A stretch of DNA of 35,953 bases. Origin: Euzebyales bacterium (GTDB taxonomy: Bacteria; Actinomycetota; Nitriliruptoria; Euzebyales; JAHELV01). Each line of letters begins with the position of its first letter. Within the stretch, counting starts at the first letter, position 1. The DNA is taken from positions 1-35,953 of the forward strand of contig DATHVN010000112.1 in the NCBI GenBank assembly GCA_035461305.1. The letters run 5' to 3'. This document shows positions 1 to 9,666 of the stretch, piece by piece. Both the position numbers and the translations under genes were made by a program. A model generated the notes under the pieces. That model searched no databases, was not told where the DNA came from, and saw nothing but the letters and a program-made list of their open reading frames with translations.

Positions 1-2909
1 TGACCGGCCTCGGCCTGCCCCTCGAGGCTGACCCGCATCCCACCGGCGGTCTTGGCCGCACGGTCCTCGGCGAGCTGGGCGGGACCAGAGGCGTCGGCGT
101 CGCCGACGACGAGCTCGTCCTCGACGAGCACAGCGGTCATCGTCAGAGCGGATCGCGATGAGGTGCATCCACGCCTCGTGGCTGCGGGTAACGTCAGCGA
201 TCGGCTGGCCGGTTTCGGCGTCGGTCAGGCGGAGAGTCAGGCGCGTCCGCTGGGCGGGCGCGGCCGTGGGCGCGGCATCGATGACGGCCTCAACTTCGGC
301 CTCCTCAGCCTCGACCGGGTCGGCCTCGGTCGTCATCATCACGCTCATCGCCGGGCGCATCGGCATGCCGGTGCCCTGCATCCACGCCAGCACGCCTTTC
401 ATGCCGCGCTGCGCGCCCTCAGTCTCGGCCAGGCGCATCGCGCCGGCGCCGACCACGAGCGCCAGGAGTGCCACGACGACCAGGTACGCGTAGTCGCGGA
501 TGCGCGTGCGCAACGGCGGCGAGAGGATCTCGCGGACCGTGGCGGGCTGGCGGAAGCCACGCAGCCGCAGCGCGTTCGTGACGACGCTGACCGAGCTCAT
601 GGCCATCGCCGCGGCGGCGAGCACCGGGTCGAGCAGCAGCCCGGTGGCGGGGTACAGCGCACCGGCGGCGACGGGGATCAGCAGCACGTTGTAGGCGAAC
701 GCCCAGAACAAACCCTGCTTGATCGTCGCGACCGTCTTGCGGGACAGCGCGATCGCGCTGGTGATACTGCGCAGGTCACCGCCGATCAACGTGATGTCGG
801 ATGCGGCGATGGCGACGTCGGTGCCGGTGCCGATGGCGATGCCCAGGTCGGCCTGAGCCAGCGCGGGTGCATCGTTGATGCCATCACCGACCATCGCCAC
901 GACCCGGCCGTCGGCCTGCAGCCGCGCGACCTGCTCGGCCTTCTGGTGCGGCAGCACCTCGGCGAGCAGGTGGTCGATGCCGGCGTCGCGAGCGACGGCG
1001 CGCGCGGTGGCGGTTGTGTCGCCGGTCAGCATCCACACGTCTAGGCCCAGTGCCTGCAGCTGTTCGACGGCCTGGGTCGACTCGGGCTTGAGGCTGTCGG
1101 CGACCGCGATCAGACCTGCGGGGTGGCCATCGACCGCGACGAACATCGGCGTCGCGCCCTGCGCCGCCTGCCCCGCCGCGACGTCGGCCAGACCGTCGAG
1201 GACCATCCCGTGGCGGTCGAGCAGCGCGGCGTTGCCGATGACGACGTCGCGGCCGTCGACCCGTGCGGTGATCCCGTGACCGGACACGGCCTCGAAGCCT
1301 TCTGCGGCCGGCGGCGCGATGCCCTGGTCGTGGGCGTCGGTGACGATCGCTTCGCCGAGCGGATGCTCGGAACCGACCTCGGCCGCGGCGACCGCGCGAG
1401 CAGTTCACGCGCGGCGGTCTCGGCCGTCCACCCCAGCCCGTTGCCTGTGAGCGGCACGACCGCCACCACGCTCGGGCGCCCGCGGGTCAGCGTGCCGGTC
1501 TTGTCCAGCACGATGGTGTCGATGCGGCGCGCCTGCTCCAGCGCCTCGCCGCCGCCGATCAGGATGCCCAGCTCGGCCGCCTTGCCGGTGCCGACCATGA
1601 TCGCCGTCGGCGTGGCCAGTCCGAGCGCGCAGGGGCACGCGATGATCAGCACGGCGATCGCGGTGCTGATCGCGAACGTCAGGCGCCCCACGTCGGGCCC
1701 GACGACCATCCAGACGACGAACGTCAGCGCAGCGGCGGCGATGACCGCCGGCACGAAGTACGCCGAGACCGTGTCGGCCAGCCGCTGCATCGGCGCGCGC
1801 GAGCCCTGGGCGTCCTCCACGAGCCGCACGATCTGCGCCAGCGTGGTGTCGCGGCCGACGTGGGTCGCGCGGAACACGAACGACCCGGTGCGGTTGATCG
1901 TCGCGCCGATCACCGTGTCACCCGGCGCCTTGTCGACCGGCAGGCTCTCGCTGGTCAGCATGCTCTCGTCGACCGTCGACGCACCCTCGGTGACCTGCCC
2001 GTCGACCGGGACCTTCTCGCCGGGACGCACGCGGACGAGGTCGCCGACCACGACCTGCTCGAGCGGGATGTCACGCTCGACGCCGTCGCGGATGACCCGC
2101 GCGGTCCTGGCCTGCAGGCCCATCAACGCCCGGATCGCCCCCGCGGTCTGCTTCTTGGCGCGGGCCTCCATCCACTTGCCGAGCAGGATCAGCGCGATGA
2201 TGACGCCTGCGTTCTCGTAGTAGACGTGCAGCGGAAAGCCCCACTGCTCGGCTACGCCCGGCCACAACGTGACGAACGCGCTGTAGCCGTACGCGACGCT
2301 GGTGCCCAGCGCCACCAGCGTGTGCATGTTGACGCTGCCGTGGCGCGCGGCCGCCCATGCCGCGCTGTAGAACATCCGGCCGGCCCAGAACTGGATCACC
2401 GTCGCCACAACCAGCAGCGCCGGCATCACCAGGTCCATCGCGTCGATCGGCAGCGGCACGTACATCAGCGCCATCATCGACAGGCCCGCCGTCAGGCTGA
2501 CCTGCCACTTGCGCTTCAAGCCCGCCAGCTCCCGATCTCGCTGCACGTCCCGTTCATCGGCGGGCTCGCCCGCCGTGGGATGCGGTGTCGCGTCGGCGGG
2601 CACCAGTCCGGCGCGCGGCACAGACGGGTCGTGCCCCTCGCCAGCCGCCACGCCAGCCGACAGCGTCGCCGTGTACCCCGCGCTGGCCACCGCGGCCTCC
2701 AGGGCCGCCACATCGGTCGCCGCCGGGTCATCGACAACGGTTGCCCGCTCGGTCGCGAGGTTGACGCTGGCCTGCTCGACGCCGTCGACCTTGCCCAGCG
2801 CCTTCTCCACGCGTCGCACACACGACGCGCACGTCATGCCGCCGATGTCGAGTGTCAGCTCACGGGTGGTGCGCGTCGGGACGGCCGTGGTCCGGTCGTC
2901 GGTGCTCAT
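1..2909 (-). CDS. copA: Copper-translocating P1B-type ATPase, frameshifted, C-terminus beyond window edge
   Basis: Exports Cu(I) from the cytoplasm by ATP hydrolysis through an aspartyl-phosphate intermediate. An N-terminal HMA domain has GMTCASC at residues 24-30. The transmembrane CPCALGL lies at about 1618-1641, the phosphorylation motif DKTGT at 1491-1505, and SEHPLGEAI near 1350-1380. The hinge GDGIND lies at about 871-888. The start ATG at 2909 follows GGAGGACGTC. The frame is lost near 1396, where one missing base after ELLAR restores [11 protein letters not shown]. The core domain reads through to about 500. It is followed by an extension (RLTDAETG, then [14 protein letters not shown]) that resembles the FixH-like tails of copper proteins. 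Near 140 the sense continues only in another frame ([14 protein letters not shown]), so a second lesion is likely. copZ lies 36 bp upstream in the same operon. The family call is certain; whether it is intact is not. Confidence 0.9.
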
Positions 2910-2945
2910 GACGTCCTCCGTGCTGTTCGGTGGGTGGTGGTCGTG

Positions 2946-3149
2946 TCAGGTCTGCGACTCGTAGCCGGCCTCGACCACCGCGGCGTAGACGGCGTCGAAG
3001 TCCATGGCACCGCCACGGACGCGGACCGACTTGGCGTCGAGGTCGACCAGGACGTTGGTCACGCCGGCGACGCTGCCCACCTCGCCGGTGATCGTGGTGA
3101 CGCAGTGCTGGCAGGAGATGTCGGGGACGGTCAGCTGGATCTCGTTCAG
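2946..3149 (-). CDS. copZ: Copper chaperone, HMA domain (CopZ-like), probable CTG start
   Basis: A 67-residue HMA protein that would carry Cu(I) to the adjacent ATPase. The metal motif is ISCQHC near residues 10-15, followed by the usual beta-alpha-beta pattern (GEVGSVAGVTNVLVDL) and a C-terminal VVEAGYES. An in-frame TAG sits two codons upstream of the first usable codon, CTG at 3149, which has a strong GGAGGAG 6-7 bases before it. Either CTG is the true start or one base of an ATG was lost. The gene ends 36 bp before copA on the same strand, so the two are probably co-transcribed from the 3150-3300 intergenic region. Confidence 0.8.
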   Translation of the reverse strand: MNEIQLTVPDISCQHCVTTITGEVGSVAGVTNVLVDLDAKSVRVRGGAMDFDAVYAAVVEAGYESQT

Positions 3150-3207
3150 GCGCTACTCCTCCGAAGGGCTCGCCGGTTGGTTGCAGGCCACAACGTGCGG
3201 TCGGGCG

Positions 3208-3240
3208 CTGTCGACATCCTGTCGAGGGGCTGTCGACCGC
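3208..3240. promoter_or_regulatory. Three CTGTCGA heptamers at exact 11-bp spacing (SARP-type direct repeats)
   Basis: CTGTCGA occurs at 3208-3214, 3219-3225 and 3230-3236, one helical turn apart, in the intergenic region between divergent copZA and the SARP-type regulator gene. Streptomyces antibiotic regulatory proteins are known to bind heptameric direct repeats with 11-bp periodicity, so this is a candidate site for the adjacent regulator. A possible -10 element, TAGACT, is at 3266-3271, ahead of the GTG start at 3308. Binding is inferred. Confidence 0.6.
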
Positions 3241-3307
3241 CCGGGAAGGCCGCAACAGGCGCGCGTAGACTCGCGAGTCGACCGCCGACCTCGACCGGGG
3301 AGCCGTG

Positions 3308-6300
3308 GTGCCGGACGCCGATGCGCTCCAGATCCGACTGCTCGGCCCGCTCGAGGTCGTCGTCGGTGGCGCACCGCGGGAACTGCGGGGCGTCGGCGAG
3401 CGCGCGGTCCTGTCGCTGCTCGCGCTGGAGGCCGGTCGGGTGATCAGTGCCGACCGCATCATCGACGCGTTGTGGGGTGAGCGGCTCCCGGCGAACCCCG
3501 CCAACGCGTTGCAGCTCCGTGTGTCGAAGCTGCGGCGGGCGCTGCGCGACATCGGTGCCGATGCCGGCTGCATCGCCACCCGGCCGCCGGGCTATGTGCT
3601 CGACGTCGCACCGGCTGCGGTCGACGCGTTGCGGTTCGCCCGCGACGTGGCGGACGCCCGCCGCGCCGCCGACGACGGGTCACCCCGTGCCGCGCAGCGC
3701 TCCCACGACGCGCTCGCGCTGTGGCGGGGACCACCGCTCGTCGAGTTCGCCGCCGAAGCATGGGCCGTCCCCGAGGTCCGGCGGCTCGAGGAGCTCCGGC
3801 TCGCGGCGATCGAGGAGCAGATCGCCGTCGAGCTCGACGCCGGACAGCACGCCGAGCTCGTCGACCAGCTCGAGGCACTCGTCGCCCAGAACCCGCTGCG
3901 GGAGCGCTACCACGAGCAGCTCATGCTGGCGCTGTACCGCTCCGGCCGGCAGGCCGACGCCCTTGCCGCCTACCGGAGGGCGCGGGACGTGCTCGCCGAC
4001 GAGCTCGGCCTCGAACCGTCCGCGGCGCTGACAGATCTCGAGGCAGCGATCCTGCGGCAGGACCCGTCGCTCGCGGCCACCGTGCGACCGCAGGGAGCCA
4101 GACGCGGGAGGCTCCCCGCCCGCCTGGCCACCGTCATCGGGCGCGAGGAGGAGCTCGCTGAGCTCGTATCGACCATCCGCGAGCATCGCCTCGTCACGGT
4201 CACCAGGCCCAGAGGGACCGGCAAGACGACCGTCGCGCTGTTAGCGGCACGGCAGCTGATCGCCGATGCGCCTGACGGAGCGTGGTTCGTCGACCTCTCC
4301 GCGGTGACCGAGGAATCGGACGTCGCCGACGCGATCGCTGGCGCGCTGACGCTGCCGCGGACCGATCCGCTGCCCGGCGAAGCACCCGAGTCGCGTCTCG
4401 CCCGTCGTCTGACTGCGCATGCGGCGATCGTCGTGCTGGACAACTGCGAGCACCTGCTCGATGCCTGTGCGACGGTCGTCGAGCGCCTCCTGCGCAGCTG
4501 CCCCGACCTTCGCGTCCTGGCGACGAGCCGGGAACCCCTGGGGGTTCCCGGCGAGCGTCAGTTCCTGCTCGGTCCCCTCGCGACGCCTCCGCCCGAGGCG
4601 GGGTTGGATCAGCTGGTCTCGTCGCCCGCCGTCCGGCTGTTCGCCGACCGTGCCGGAGCGGTGGTACGCGGGTTCGTCATCGACGAGGCCAACGCCGCCG
4701 ACATCGGACTGCTCTGCCGGCAGCTCGACGGGATCCCACTGGCGCTCGAGCTCGCCGCCGCGCGCACAACGACGCTGCCGGTCGCTCAGATCGTCGCCCG
4801 GCTCGATGATCGGTTCCGGTTGCTCACGTCAGGAAGCCGGACAGCCCACGCACGCCAACGGACGCTGCGGGCGACCGTCGACTGGAGCCACGATCTGCTG
4901 ACCGGACCGGAGCAGATGCTGTTCCGACGACTGGCCGTGTTCCGCGGCGGGGTGGACGGCCGAGGCTGCGGAGGCGATCTGTGCCGACGCCACACTGCCC
5001 GTCGATGACGTCCTCCACCTGATCGGCCGCCTCGTGGACCGCTCGTTGGTCGTCACTGATCCCCGGTCGGGCAGGTTTCGGCTCCTCGACACGATCCGCC
5101 GGTACGCGGGCGAACGACTTGCGGAGGCAGGTGAGGAGCCGACGCTGCGGCTGGCCCACGCCGCGTTCCATGAGCACCTCGCGCACCGGGCCGAGCCTCA
5201 CCTGCGGGCGCGCGACCAGACCGAGTGGTTGCTGCGGCTACGCGAGGATCAGGACAACCTCCGGACGGCGCTTGCGTGGTGCCGCGACCATCCGCAGGCG
5301 GGACTGGACGTCGGCATGCGCCTCGCCGGTGCCCTCGGCTGGTTCTGGTACCTGGGTGACCACGTCGAGGGCCGCCATCAGCTGCGCGAGACCCTGCACG
5401 TCGCCGACGCCGCCGACGACATCGCGCCCGGTGTGCGGGCCGGGGTGCTGCGGGCGGTTGCGATGGTGGAGCGCCCCGGTGCGTGCGGGCGGTTGCGATG
5501 GTGGAGCGCCCCGGTGCGTGCGGGCGGTTGCGATGGTGGAGCGCCCCGGTGCGTGCGTCGTGCATCCGAGCCCCGTCTGCGCGGCGGCGGCGAGCGAGAG
5601 CGTGACGTTGTTCGAGGCGGCCGGGGAGCCCGTCCCTGCGGCGCTGTCACGGCTGTTGATGGCGGTGGAGGGCGGGTGGCGAGCCGCCGGAGTCGAGCCT
5701 GGCTGTCATCGACCACGCCGAGTCGGTGCTGCACGCGGCCAACCACGCGTGGGGTCTCGCGCTCGCCGAGTTCATCCGCATGGAGGTCGCCATGCGGACG
5801 CCCGACCGCGAGGCGGCGGTCGCGGCAGGTCGGCGTGCCGTCGCCCGGTTCCACCAGGTCGGGGACCGGTGGGGTCTCGGCCGTCCTGTCGCATCTCTGG
5901 TCCAACGTGCGGCCCTCGGTCGCCTGACCGAAGCAGCGGAGATCCTCGAGGAGTCGCTCCGCATCGCCGGCGACGTCGAGCTGTGGAACACGGTCCAGTG
6001 GGTCGCCGGTGATCTCGGGCTGACCCACGTCATGCTCGACCGTGGCGACGACGCCGAACGTTGCTTCGACGAGGCCGAGCGGGTCGCCACGCGCTACGGA
6101 CTGCCGGCGGGTCGCGGGCTGGCCCACCTCGGACGTGGCCACCTCGCCCGTCGCGCCGGGGACACCGCCGCGGCGCGCGAGCACTTCCGACAGGCGGTCC
6201 GCCTGTGCGAACAGGTCGGGTCGCCCGCGCTCGTGGCGACGGCGCTGTCCGGCCTCGGGTACGTGGAGGAGTCGGTCGGACACCTCGATCGTGCCGCAGA

Positions 6301-6599
6301 GGCGCACCACCAGGTGCTCGAGCTCGCACGGACGGCGCGGGTCGGGTCCTTGACGGCGCCAGGGCTGGAGGGACTCGCCGGCGTCGCAGCCGCCCGGGGC
6401 GATGCTGAGGGCGCCGACGAGCTGGGGCGAGCGGCTGCGCTGCGTGCCCGCTCCGGGCAGCCGCCGCATGCACTCGAGCAACCCGACATCGAGCGGATCA
6501 TGCGACGCGTCGAGGAGGATCTCGGCAGCGGGTTTCGACGCCGCCTTCGCACGCGGTCGTGGTCAGACGAGCCTGGACGACCTCCCAATCACCCGGTGA
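3308..6599 (+). pseudogene. AfsR/SARP-type transcriptional regulator (BTAD, NB-ARC ATPase, TPR-like), multiply frameshifted
   Basis: A large regulator with an N-terminal winged helix (IRLLGPLEVVVGG, then DALWGERLPANP and the LRVSKLRRAL recognition region). A BTAD helical domain runs to about residue 255 and an NB-ARC ATPase follows. The P-loop reads RPRGTGKTT, so the first Walker A glycine is Arg; VVLDNCEHLLDAC and TSREPLGVPGER follow. The C-terminal half is TPR-like. GTG at 3308 is preferred over 3305 because GGGGAG lies five bases before it. The frame is lost at about 4955 (an extra G; the other frame reads GGWTAEAAEAI), across the 35-bp triplication at 5450-5554, at about 5675, and at about 6533 (an extra T). 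The last shift restores an ending FDAAFARGRG...DDLPITR with a stop at 6597-6599. Every shift is net +1. The first 550 codons could still make a BTAD/ATPase fragment. The target is unknown; the divergent copZA operon is one candidate. Confidence 0.85.
5450..5554 (+). repeat. 35-bp tandem repeat, three perfect copies, inside the SARP regulator gene
   Basis: Three identical 35-bp units start at 5450, 5485 and 5520, each beginning GCGGGCGGTTGCGATGG. Two extra copies add 70 bp, which shifts the frame by one. Removing them joins RAVAMVERPGA directly to the reading frame used downstream of the array. The array is therefore best read as a recent duplication inside a coding region, or as an assembly artefact. 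Confidence 0.9.
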
Positions 6600-6617
6600 G
6601 CGGTGACACCGTCGGCG

Positions 6618-7934
6618 TCATGCGCGGTCGGGCAGCGTGTCCGGTCCGGCGGCACCGTTGATGCGACGGGCCGCGGCCACGGCGAGGGCGACCGCGACGG
6701 CCGTGCAGAGCAGCCCGAGGCCACCGAAGCCGGTCCGTGCCATGACGAGTCCGGACAGGGCGGCGCCGAGCATGCCGGCCAGGCCCATCGCGGTGTCCGC
6801 GAGCCCCTGGACACGGGGTCGCTCACGCGCATCGAGCGCGTTCGTGATCAGCGAGCTTCCTCCGACGAATGCGAGGTTCCATCCAACGCCGAGCAGCAGC
6901 AGCGCCACGATCAACCGCGTCGCGCGGGTTGTATCGGCACCCACCACGAGCATGCCCGCGGTGGCCAGCAGCACGGCACCGGCCACGACGACCCGCTGGT
7001 GCCCGAAGCGGTCGCCGAGCCTGCCGGTGAGCGGGGCCGGTGCGAACATGCCGGCGATGTGGACGGAGATGACCACGCCGATGAGCTCCACTCCGTGGTG
7101 ACCACCGCCGACGTGGCCAGCCGCGATGTGCAGCGGCGTCACGGTCATGAGCGCCAGCATGGTGAAGTTCGCGACCACGACGGCCGAGACCCCGAGCCGC
7201 ACGCCCGGACGCTCGAACAGCACGGTCAGCCGCTGGGCCGCTGCGTCCGGCGTCGTCCGCGACTCATCGGTCGCCGTGACACCGACGGCGATGAGGAGTG
7301 GGTCGGGGCGCAACCCGACCGTCAGCACCGTGCCGGCCACGACGAACGCCAGGGCCGACAGGGCGAACGGTCCGGCGAGCGGCGCCATCCCCGCCGCGGC
7401 GGATGCTGACGTCACCGGTCCGACCAGGACGGGTCCGACCGTTGCCGTCACCGCCGTGGAGCAGACGACCGTCCCGATCGCGATGCCGCGTCGCGCCAGC
7501 GGGGCGAGGTCCGCGGCCGCGAAGCGCGCGGCGGAGCTGGCCGCCTCCGCGGCGCCGAACAGCACCATCCCGGCGATCAGCAGCGGCAGGCTGCCCTGCG
7601 ACACCGCCGACACCGCGACGAGGGCGCCCGCCGCTCCGGTGAACCAGCCCAGGCGCAGTCCACGACGCCGACCGGCGCGCCGCATGATCAGCGAAAGCGG
7701 GTACGCGGTCGCTGCGGTGCCCGCGACGGCAGCGGTGAGCGGCAGCCCCGCCGCGGCAGCGCCCCCGAGATCGGCGGCGATCAGACTGCCCACGGTCACG
7801 GCCGCGGCCAGGCCCAGCCCACCCGTCACCTGGGTTGCGATCAGGGTGGCGATCGTTCGGCGTTGCAGCCGGGCGATCGGCCGGATGTCGGCTCCAACGG
7901 ACGGTGTCGCAACCGTCAACTCAACCGTCGACAC
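6618..7934 (-). CDS. MFS transporter, 12 transmembrane segments
   Basis: A 438-residue membrane protein with about twelve hydrophobic helices. It has a cytoplasmic loop after helix 2 (MRRAGRRRGLRLGW) and a central loop (DESRTTPDAAAQRL). The motif-A-like GRLGDRFGHQ opens the second half. The start is GTG at 7934, with AGGAGG five bases upstream; an upstream in-frame start at 7988 lacks such a site. It belongs to the drug/metabolite exporter part of the major facilitator superfamily, and the substrate cannot be read from sequence. Its 3' end meets that of the SARP gene (6599) with 18 bp between. The SRPBCC-like gene ends 86 bp upstream, so transcription may be separate. Confidence 0.85.
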   Translation of the reverse strand: MSTVELTVATPSVGADIRPIARLQRRTIATLIATQVTGGLGLAAAVTVGSLIAADLGGAAAAGLPLTAAVAGTAATAYPLSLIMRRAGRRRGLRLGWFTGAAGALVAVSAVSQGSLPLLIAGMVLFGAAEAASSAARFAAADLAPLARRGIAIGTVVCSTAVTATVGPVLVGPVTSASAAAGMAPLAGPFALSALAFVVAGTVLTVGLRPDPLLIAVGVTATDESRTTPDAAAQRLTVLFERPGVRLGVSAVVVANFTMLALMTVTPLHIAAGHVGGGHHGVELIGVVISVHIAGMFAPAPLTGRLGDRFGHQRVVVAGAVLLATAGMLVVGADTTRATRLIVALLLLGVGWNLAFVGGSSLITNALDARERPRVQGLADTAMGLAGMLGAALSGLVMARTGFGGLGLLCTAVAVALAVAAARRINGAAGPDTLPDRA

Positions 7935-8020
7935 GCTGGCCTCCTGTCGCTCTGCGACCACAGGCTGGCGGCAGGCGACCGCTGACACATCCGTGCACGC
8001 TGCCCATGTCTGCGTGAGCG

Positions 8021-8716
8021 CTACGGAGTTCGTCCCGTGTGGTGCGTCGACTCGGAGCTCGACCGGGCCCCCGTCGCACGCTGTCGTTCAACGCGTTCGC
8101 GGATGCCGAGCATCTGCTTGCCCATGAACAGGAAGTCGCCGATGTCGAAGGCGAGCCCGAACAGGCGATGCCGCGGCGGGAAGTGGGCACGGATCCGAAA
8201 GACCATTCGGGTTCGACCGTCAGGCAGCGGCGTCAGCATGGGAACGCTCGTGATCCGCGAGCCGCGGTTCTCGATGTCCAGCACGAGCGCACGGCCGGGA
8301 TCGATGGAGCGGACGACGAAGCCCTCGGTGGGCGACGTGAGCATCACGTCCCCAACCCGCAGGTCCTGCAGTTCGGGGATGATCCGATCGGCGCTGGCGC
8401 GACCGGCGTTGTCGAACCGGTCGTAGGAGTACCAGCCGGCGCGTGTGTAGCCACCCATCTGAACCAGCCACGGCCAGACGTCCGCGGGCGACGCGTCGAT
8501 GGTGATGCCGCGCGTCGCGGACAGCGTCGGGTGCGGGACCAACTCGTCGCCCGGCATCGGCCGCTCCACCTCGTCCTGCGTCGCGCCCCACCGCAGGTGC
8601 CACGGTCGGACGACCCGGCGGTAGACCAGCGACACAAGCGCCATGGTTCCGACCACTGCGAGCGCGCCGCGAGACCGCATCACAGCCGGCACCGGAACTC
8701 GTCGGTCATCGCTCAT
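8021..8716 (-). CDS. SRPBCC-family protein with N-terminal hydrophobic segment
   Basis: A 231-residue protein with a short basic N-terminus and one hydrophobic helix (ALAVVGTMALVSLVYRR). It then shows the conserved block WGAT..E..RPMPGDEL, ITIDASPADVWPWLVQMGG and AGWYSYDRFDN, typical of SRPBCC (START/Bet v1-like) proteins of actinobacteria. The fold makes a hydrophobic ligand pocket; the ligand is unknown. A clear paralogue lies at 18960-19632. GGGGG abuts the ATG at 8716. The alpha/alpha-toroid gene ends 89 bp upstream on the same strand, so an operon with it and the EmrB-type pump is possible. Confidence 0.7.
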   Translation of the reverse strand: MSDDRRVPVPAVMRSRGALAVVGTMALVSLVYRRVVRPWHLRWGATQDEVERPMPGDELVPHPTLSATRGITIDASPADVWPWLVQMGGYTRAGWYSYDRFDNAGRASADRIIPELQDLRVGDVMLTSPTEGFVVRSIDPGRALVLDIENRGSRITSVPMLTPLPDGRTRMVFRIRAHFPPRHRLFGLAFDIGDFLFMGKQMLGIRERVERQRATGARSSSESTHHTGRTP

Positions 8717-8805
8717 CCCCCACGACGGCGATCAGCGATCGACGTGCCGCCAACCGCTGCCGGATTCTGTCAGTATCAAGTCCTCGACCGCCAGTGGGCA
8801 GACGG

Positions 8806-9657
8806 CTACGCCGTGAGGTTCCGGCGGATCTCCCCGTGGCGCGCCGTCGCGAGGGCGGATGGCTCGCCTCTGGCACAGAACGCCAGGCCCCTGAGCCTCG
8901 GGTGCGGTCGCTCGACGACGAGCCGACCCGCCTCGTCCAGCTTCGCTTCGAGCGCCGAGACGGCGGCCGCGAACCGCGGGTCGGACCGCGCTCGCGCGTA
9001 GAAGGACAGCACGTTGACGTAGAAGAACAGGTTGTGACGCAGGAAGGGGTACTCGACCCGCAGGAACTGGGTACCGATCCCCCAGTGGCATGGCCCCAGC
9101 GGCTCCCGCGTCTCCCAGTGGTCGAGCAGGGACTCCACCGCGTGATCGATCGCGACGACTCCGGCGCGGTGCTCGGTGCCGAAGCGCAGGGCGTCGAGGG
9201 CGTACAGCGTGGCACCCGGATTCGCGTAGCGGGTGTCCGGTCCACGACCGAAGCGCGTGAAGTTGTACCGCCAGCCGCCCGTCCCGTGGACGCTGTCGAG
9301 CAGGTACCGCATCGTCCGTTGTACCGACGGGTGATCAGCGAGTCCGAAGCGACACAGCACGCGCGCCGCCTCGGCCGTGTAGCAGGGGTACAGGGGCGCC
9401 TTCGGCGCAACGCGGATGCGGCCGTCATCGCGGCACGCGTCGAGGATGAGCTCGAGGCCGCCCTGCACCGCCTCGTGGTCGGCAGGCACGCCCAGCTCGT
9501 GGAGCATCGCGAGCGACGCGATCGTGCTGAACGGGTTGCCGACGTAGACGCGACCCTCCGCCGTCGCCCAGAAGTCTCCGCCGTTGTCGTGGCGACGCGC
9601 GACGATCGCCGCGACGTCCGCGTCATGGCTGTCCGTCCGAAAGCCGATCGGCGCCAC
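8806..9657 (-). CDS. Alpha/alpha-toroid protein (prenyltransferase/squalene-cyclase-like repeats), function unknown
   Basis: A 283-residue protein of repeated helical hairpins: TIASLAMLHELG, TAEAARVLCRFG with RTMRYLLDSVHGTGGW, and GATLYALDALRFG. It also has GPCHWGIGTQFLRVEYPFLR. This is the pattern of terpenoid-cyclase/prenyltransferase alpha-alpha toroids, but no DxDD or QW-type catalytic signature is apparent, so I do not assign an enzyme activity. GTG at 9657 starts nine bases after the stop of the EmrB-type pump, with only a weak ribosome site, suggesting co-transcription and perhaps translational coupling. Confidence 0.6.
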   Translation of the reverse strand: MAPIGFRTDSHDADVAAIVARRHDNGGDFWATAEGRVYVGNPFSTIASLAMLHELGVPADHEAVQGGLELILDACRDDGRIRVAPKAPLYPCYTAEAARVLCRFGLADHPSVQRTMRYLLDSVHGTGGWRYNFTRFGRGPDTRYANPGATLYALDALRFGTEHRAGVVAIDHAVESLLDHWETREPLGPCHWGIGTQFLRVEYPFLRHNLFFYVNVLSFYARARSDPRFAAAVSALEAKLDEAGRLVVERPHPRLRGLAFCARGEPSALATARHGEIRRNLTA

Positions 9658-9666
9658 GGTTGGATC

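Noticed and set aside
1860-3443. Long open frame on the plus strand opposite copA/copZ
   Set aside because: Arg/His-rich composition without motifs; it is the complement of clear copper genes and an effect of high GC.
5450-5554. CRISPR array
   Set aside because: The three 35-bp units are directly adjacent with no spacers and lie inside a coding region.
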